8,817 nucleotides of DNA, taken from positions 1 to 8,817 of the forward strand of contig JAUYGE010000052.1 in the NCBI GenBank assembly GCA_030690705.1. Reading direction: 5' to 3'. This document shows, piece by piece, positions 6,234 through 8,817 of this stretch; position 1 is the first letter of the stretch; each line of letters opens with the position of its first letter. A program made the position numbers and the translations under genes. Source of the DNA: Dehalococcoidia bacterium. GTDB lineage: Bacteria > Chloroflexota > Dehalococcoidia > JAENJB01. The notes beneath the pieces are model-generated. The model was not told where the DNA came from. It saw nothing but the letters and a program-made list of their open reading frames with translations, and did not search any database.

Positions 6234-7376
6234 TTACTGCGGCCTTGTCGCGGTCCAGGGGTAGTGGCAGGTGGTACACCCGGCGATGATGGGGGGCCCT
6301 TGCTGCGGGCCGGAAGCGGCGGTGAGCTTGCCGTGGCAGCGGAAACAGCCGGGTGAGTCGGTATGGCCGAGGTTGTTCTTGTGCGTCGTCGAGGTAGTCT
6401 TCATGTCGGGGAAGATGGTGAGCCGGGCGAACTCCTTGAACTGGCCGATGGCGCGCTCCAGGGTGGCGCTCTTCTGGCTGTAGACGGCCGGGTAAGAGTT
6501 CTGGTAGAAGGTCCTCAGCTCTTCTATCCTGCCCTCAGCCTCCTCTACGGTCGGCGCCGTCAGGGCTTCCAGCCCCTTCTTCTTGATGAAGGGCAGCGTG
6601 GTATCGATCCGGCCCTGGTGCAGCGCCTGGTCGATGAGGTTGTCGGGAGACCTGAAATTGTGGGTCGCCCGGTTATGGCAATCGATGCAGTCCATGAGCC
6701 GCTTCCCGCTCATCGCCTCGGGTGATATCTTACCAGCGGCGCTGGCGTCCGCGTACTCTCTCATCTGGCCGTCGCCCTCCTCGACGCCCACCCAGGCTAT
6801 GTCCTGTCTCTTCTCGTCGAGGGCGACGTACCACACAGCGGCAGTAGTGTGCCAGTGGATGTCCCTGGCCGCCGCGCCTTCACCTCCGCCGACCCTCAGC
6901 ACCCAGGTGTTGCTCCGGTCGGTGTTCTTCTCGTCGTCCAGGAAGCGGGGGAAGGTGCGGATGAGGTCGCCTGAGAACTTCTGCGGCCAGTGGCATTGCT
7001 CGCAGGTCTCGCGCGCCGGCCGGAGCTTCTCCACCGGTGAAGGGATGGGGCGCTCATAGGTGTTAAGGATGGTGGCGAAGATAAGGGGTATGCCGTCTAT
7101 CTTAGCTTTCACTGCCCAGGAAGCTCCCGGGCCGATGTGGCATCGGCCGCAGGTGACGCGGGCATGAAAGCCCTTCTTATAGGCGGTGTACTCCGGGCTC
7201 ATCACCTTGTGGCAGGTAAGGCCGCAGAACTCCGGGGTCTCGGTGTACTCGATGAACCTGTAGCCCACCAGAAGCACGATGAGTATCTCTACCAGGCCAC
7301 CGATGACAAAGAACAGGATTCGCCGTCTCTGCCTTTCGTCCTTCAGGTCTATGGTTGCCCAGTTGGGGCGGGGCAT
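6234..7376 (-). CDS. Six-haem NapC/NirT-like membrane-anchored cytochrome c
   Basis: A 380-residue cytochrome with one N-terminal transmembrane anchor (about 20-40) preceded by a basic cytoplasmic segment (KDERQRRR); the rest is presumably periplasmic. Six haem attachment sites are visible: CGLTCH (51-56, a CX3CH variant), CGRCH (76-80), CEQCH (125-129), CIDCH (230-234), CFRCH (344-348) and CTTCH (367-371). The first part (FCGLTCHKVMSPEYTAYKKG to CGRCHIGPGA) matches the NapC/NirT quinol-dehydrogenase pattern. Classical NapC/NrfH has four haems in about 200 residues, so this is a longer, rearranged form with about 100-residue haem-free stretches between haems 3-4 and 4-5. Likely role: taking electrons from quinol, or from the cytochrome b encoded upstream, and passing them on in the periplasm. 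The ATG has GGAGG 9 bases upstream and follows the small membrane-protein gene by 17 bases. It is the last gene of its operon. Confidence 0.92.
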   Translation of the reverse strand: MPRPNWATIDLKDERQRRRILFFVIGGLVEILIVLLVGYRFIEYTETPEFCGLTCHKVMSPEYTAYKKGFHARVTCGRCHIGPGASWAVKAKIDGIPLIFATILNTYERPIPSPVEKLRPARETCEQCHWPQKFSGDLIRTFPRFLDDEKNTDRSNTWVLRVGGGEGAAARDIHWHTTAAVWYVALDEKRQDIAWVGVEEGDGQMREYADASAAGKISPEAMSGKRLMDCIDCHNRATHNFRSPDNLIDQALHQGRIDTTLPFIKKKGLEALTAPTVEEAEGRIEELRTFYQNSYPAVYSQKSATLERAIGQFKEFARLTIFPDMKTTSTTHKNNLGHTDSPGCFRCHGKLTAASGPQQGPPIIAGCTTCHYPWTATRPQ

Positions 7377-7393
7377 GTATGACTACCTCCTGA

Positions 7394-7642
7394 CTAAGAC
7401 TGACCCTTCGGTGTATCCTTGCCTCGTTTCTGTCCTCTGTCGATGAGAATGCCGATAATGAAGAGCACCGCCCCCCCGATAAAGAACAGTGCCAGCAGTA
7501 GCCCCAGCAGCCCGCCGACATAGGTATTGCCTTCCGGCAGTGGGAGGGTAAAGAAAAGCGCGGCGATGACCAGGCTCAGCAGGATGAAGGAGAGTCCCAG
7601 GCCGATGAATATATCAACAGACCTTCCCCTTATCTTTATCAC
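7394..7642 (-). CDS. Small two-helix membrane protein, copy B (unrecognised family)
   Basis: Paralogue of the protein at 1934-2239. Two transmembrane helices flank the loop PLPEGNTYVGGLLGLLL, and a basic tail (DRGQKRGKDTPKGQS) ends the protein. I chose the GTG at 7642 (82 residues) because GGAGG lies 9 bases before it and the N-terminus (MIKIRGRSVDIFIGLG) then lines up with copy A (MKNSEKYADVLIGLG). An in-frame ATG at 7723 would give 109 residues; it overlaps the TGA of the cytochrome b gene (ATGA) and has a weaker purine stretch upstream, so coupling from there is a real alternative. A TATAAT at 7692-7697 lies between the two starts but has no good -35. The gene sits between cytochrome b and the six-haem cytochrome, so a role as accessory subunit or assembly factor of that complex is inferred. 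Confidence 0.8.
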   Translation of the reverse strand: MIKIRGRSVDIFIGLGLSFILLSLVIAALFFTLPLPEGNTYVGGLLGLLLALFFIGGAVLFIIGILIDRGQKRGKDTPKGQS

Positions 7643-7719
7643 CTCAACATACCTCCATATCTGGTTCTGCGCCATCAAGGGCTTCAGATTCATTATACGC
7701 CAAAGCTGCGGCACTGGTG

Positions 7720-8469
7720 TCATGGTTGTTCCCCTTTTGCCTGCTCGACTATCCTTTCGTACTCCAGGGGATGTTCGTGCCGGTAGCGTTCGAGCGGCAC
7801 TGTCCCGCTGAACATGGCGCTGTTGAGCGGGAACACCGGGCGCGACAGCAACGAGCGGAGGGCGAAGAACCAGTGGACGAGGAGAATCCAGCCCACCGCC
7901 AGCAACGCTTCATCGCTATGGACTTCGAGGGAAAGAGGCACTATCCAGCCGGGCAGCAGCCTGGAGGCCACCACCGGGAAGGTGAGGACCAGCCCCGTGC
8001 CTCCCATGACAGGCATTCCCCAGAAGATGGCCCAGTAGTCGAACTTCTCCTTATAGTTGAACCGGTCGAACTTCGGCCTGGTCTCTCTTATGCGGAAAAA
8101 GTAGAGCATGTCGCCGAGCATGTCCTGCACATCTCTCAAGGACGGAATCATCCAGTAGGGGAACGGTCTCTTGAGTACCGTGGTGCTGTAGACAACGTAG
8201 ACCGCGTGGTAAACGCAGTCCGCGGCCATGACGGCGGCGAATAGCCGGTGGAACAGGCGGGTGTTCTCGATGCCGCCCCAGAACCCGATCCACCACTGGC
8301 TTACTCCGAGGTCGGCGTATTTCAGTGGCAGTCCGGTCAGGGCCAGTACCAGAAAGCTGGAAAGCATCAGAATGTGCTGGGCCCTCTGGTGAGCGTCGAA
8401 GCGGACCACCTGGTTCCCGACAATGGTCCCTTGAAGAGGCTGTGAATGGGCCTTAGCTGCAACTGCCAT
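7720..8469 (-). CDS. Membrane cytochrome b (formate dehydrogenase gamma-like fold)
   Basis: A 249-residue integral membrane protein with about four hydrophobic helices and paired histidines in the expected places for two b-type haems: H27/H32 at the start of helix 1 (DAHQRAQHILMLSSFLVLAL then TGLPL), H74 and H88 in helix 2 (LFHRLFAAVMAADCVYH), and H184 and H199 in the last helix (EVHSDEALLAVGWILLVHW). This pattern matches the cytochrome b subunits of formate dehydrogenase, Ni/Fe hydrogenase and related quinone-linked complexes. A loop between helices 2 and 3 (RRETRPKFDRFNYKEK-like, about 127-143) is charged and probably cytoplasmic. The ATG at 8469 has GGAG 8 bases upstream and follows the multihaem cytochrome stop by two bases. 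A longer in-frame start at 8592 would overlap that gene and is unlikely. It probably links quinone to the cytochromes on either side. Confidence 0.88.
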   Translation of the reverse strand: MAVAAKAHSQPLQGTIVGNQVVRFDAHQRAQHILMLSSFLVLALTGLPLKYADLGVSQWWIGFWGGIENTRLFHRLFAAVMAADCVYHAVYVVYSTTVLKRPFPYWMIPSLRDVQDMLGDMLYFFRIRETRPKFDRFNYKEKFDYWAIFWGMPVMGGTGLVLTFPVVASRLLPGWIVPLSLEVHSDEALLAVGWILLVHWFFALRSLLSRPVFPLNSAMFSGTVPLERYRHEHPLEYERIVEQAKGEQP

Positions 8470-8471
8470 AT

Positions 8472-8817
8472 CTACTTCTCCCGGGGACGCGCCTTCTTGC
8501 GCGGTTTGACCTTGATGTTGATGGGTATGAGGCGCGTCAGTTCCAGGGTGACCATCATGGCGCCGAAAGCGAGCACGCCCGCGGTCAGCCACACGAAGAA
8601 CCGGCCCACGTAGTAGACGGCCGGTAGATGCTTCGGCGAAGCCTCCTCATGCCCGGGGAACCCTTTGGCGAATTCCATTCCGGCTCCCGGATGGCAGGAC
8701 TCGCAGGTCCTGGCCAGGTTCTCCAGTCCGGCCACTCGAGCGACAGGGTCGGATACGCTTTTTATGTCGTGCGTCCCATGGCAGTTGATGCAGGAGGCCT
8801 TGTCCAGTTTGCTCAAA
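8472..8817 (-). CDS. Multihaem cytochrome c, C-terminal part with membrane anchor (cut by window edge)
   Basis: The visible 115 or so residues are the C-terminal end of a larger protein that starts beyond the right edge; the frame is open to the last base, so a TTG at 8816 is not a real start. Two haem sites are seen: CINCH (8778-8792, in ASCINCHGTHDI) and CESCH (8691-8705, in TCESCHPGAGMEFAKGFPGH). A transmembrane helix (about YYVGRFFVWLTAGVLAFGAM) and a strongly basic tail (KVKPRKKARPREK) then follow, placing the haems outside and the tail inside. The CHGTHDI and TCESCHPGA pattern is common in membrane-anchored multihaem cytochromes found beside cytochrome b genes. The cytochrome b gene begins two bases after the stop, so the two proteins very likely form one complex. 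Confidence 0.85.
   Translation of the reverse strand, partial: LSKLDKASCINCHGTHDIKSVSDPVARVAGLENLARTCESCHPGAGMEFAKGFPGHEEASPKHLPAVYYVGRFFVWLTAGVLAFGAMMVTLELTRLIPINIKVKPRKKARPREK

Noticed and set aside
7177..7521. Minus-strand 114-residue frame overlapping the six-haem cytochrome and small protein B
   Set aside because: It is in a different frame from both well-supported genes, with no domain and no proper start signal.
8470..8592. 41-codon N-terminal extension of cytochrome b
   Set aside because: It would overlap the end of the multihaem cytochrome gene in another frame and reads as a His/Arg/Gly-rich shadow. The ATG at 8469 has a good ribosome-binding site and fits the family start.

Overview
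All the genes I can support lie on the minus strand, so the window reads from right (8817) to left (1). It looks like a G+C-rich, anaerobic, respiratory bacterium. It has multihaem c-type cytochromes, a formate-dehydrogenase-gamma-like cytochrome b, a Tat-exported ferredoxin with an NrfD-type membrane partner, and a two-component system that may itself carry haem. The gene style and the intergenic repeats would fit Chloroflexota (Dehalococcoidia-like), but that is a low-confidence guess from memory.

Right block (8817 to 6234): a tightly packed electron-transfer operon. It holds the C-terminal end of a multihaem cytochrome c with a C-terminal membrane anchor (cut by the window edge), a membrane cytochrome b, a small two-helix membrane protein, and a six-haem NapC/NirT-like cytochrome c with an N-terminal anchor. 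Together these could pass electrons between the quinone pool and the periplasm.

Middle gap (5914 to 6233): no gene. It holds a perfect TATAAT box for the kinase operon, a tandem 15-bp operator-like repeat, two hairpins and a degenerate REP-like intergenic repeat with an 11-C tract.

Centre (5913 to 2337): a 775-residue histidine kinase whose predicted extracytoplasmic sensor carries a CXXCH haem-c attachment motif; an OmpR/KdpE-type response regulator overlapping it by 8 bases; and, after a 111-bp gap with a likely second promoter, a stand-alone receiver-domain protein. The upstream regions of the kinase and of the lone receiver share an almost identical 15-16 bp motif, suggesting common control.

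Left block (2239 to 1): a paralogue of the small two-helix membrane protein, a slipin (stomatin/prohibitin family) joined to it by ATGA, a Tat-exported four-cluster iron-sulphur protein, and the first 48 codons of an NrfD/PsrC-like integral membrane subunit, again joined by ATGA. A catalytic subunit, if any, would lie beyond the left edge.

Working model (inference): a haem-bearing kinase senses redox state or a gas or ligand outside the membrane and adjusts expression of the neighbouring respiratory modules. The two modules each carry a copy of the same unrecognised small membrane protein.
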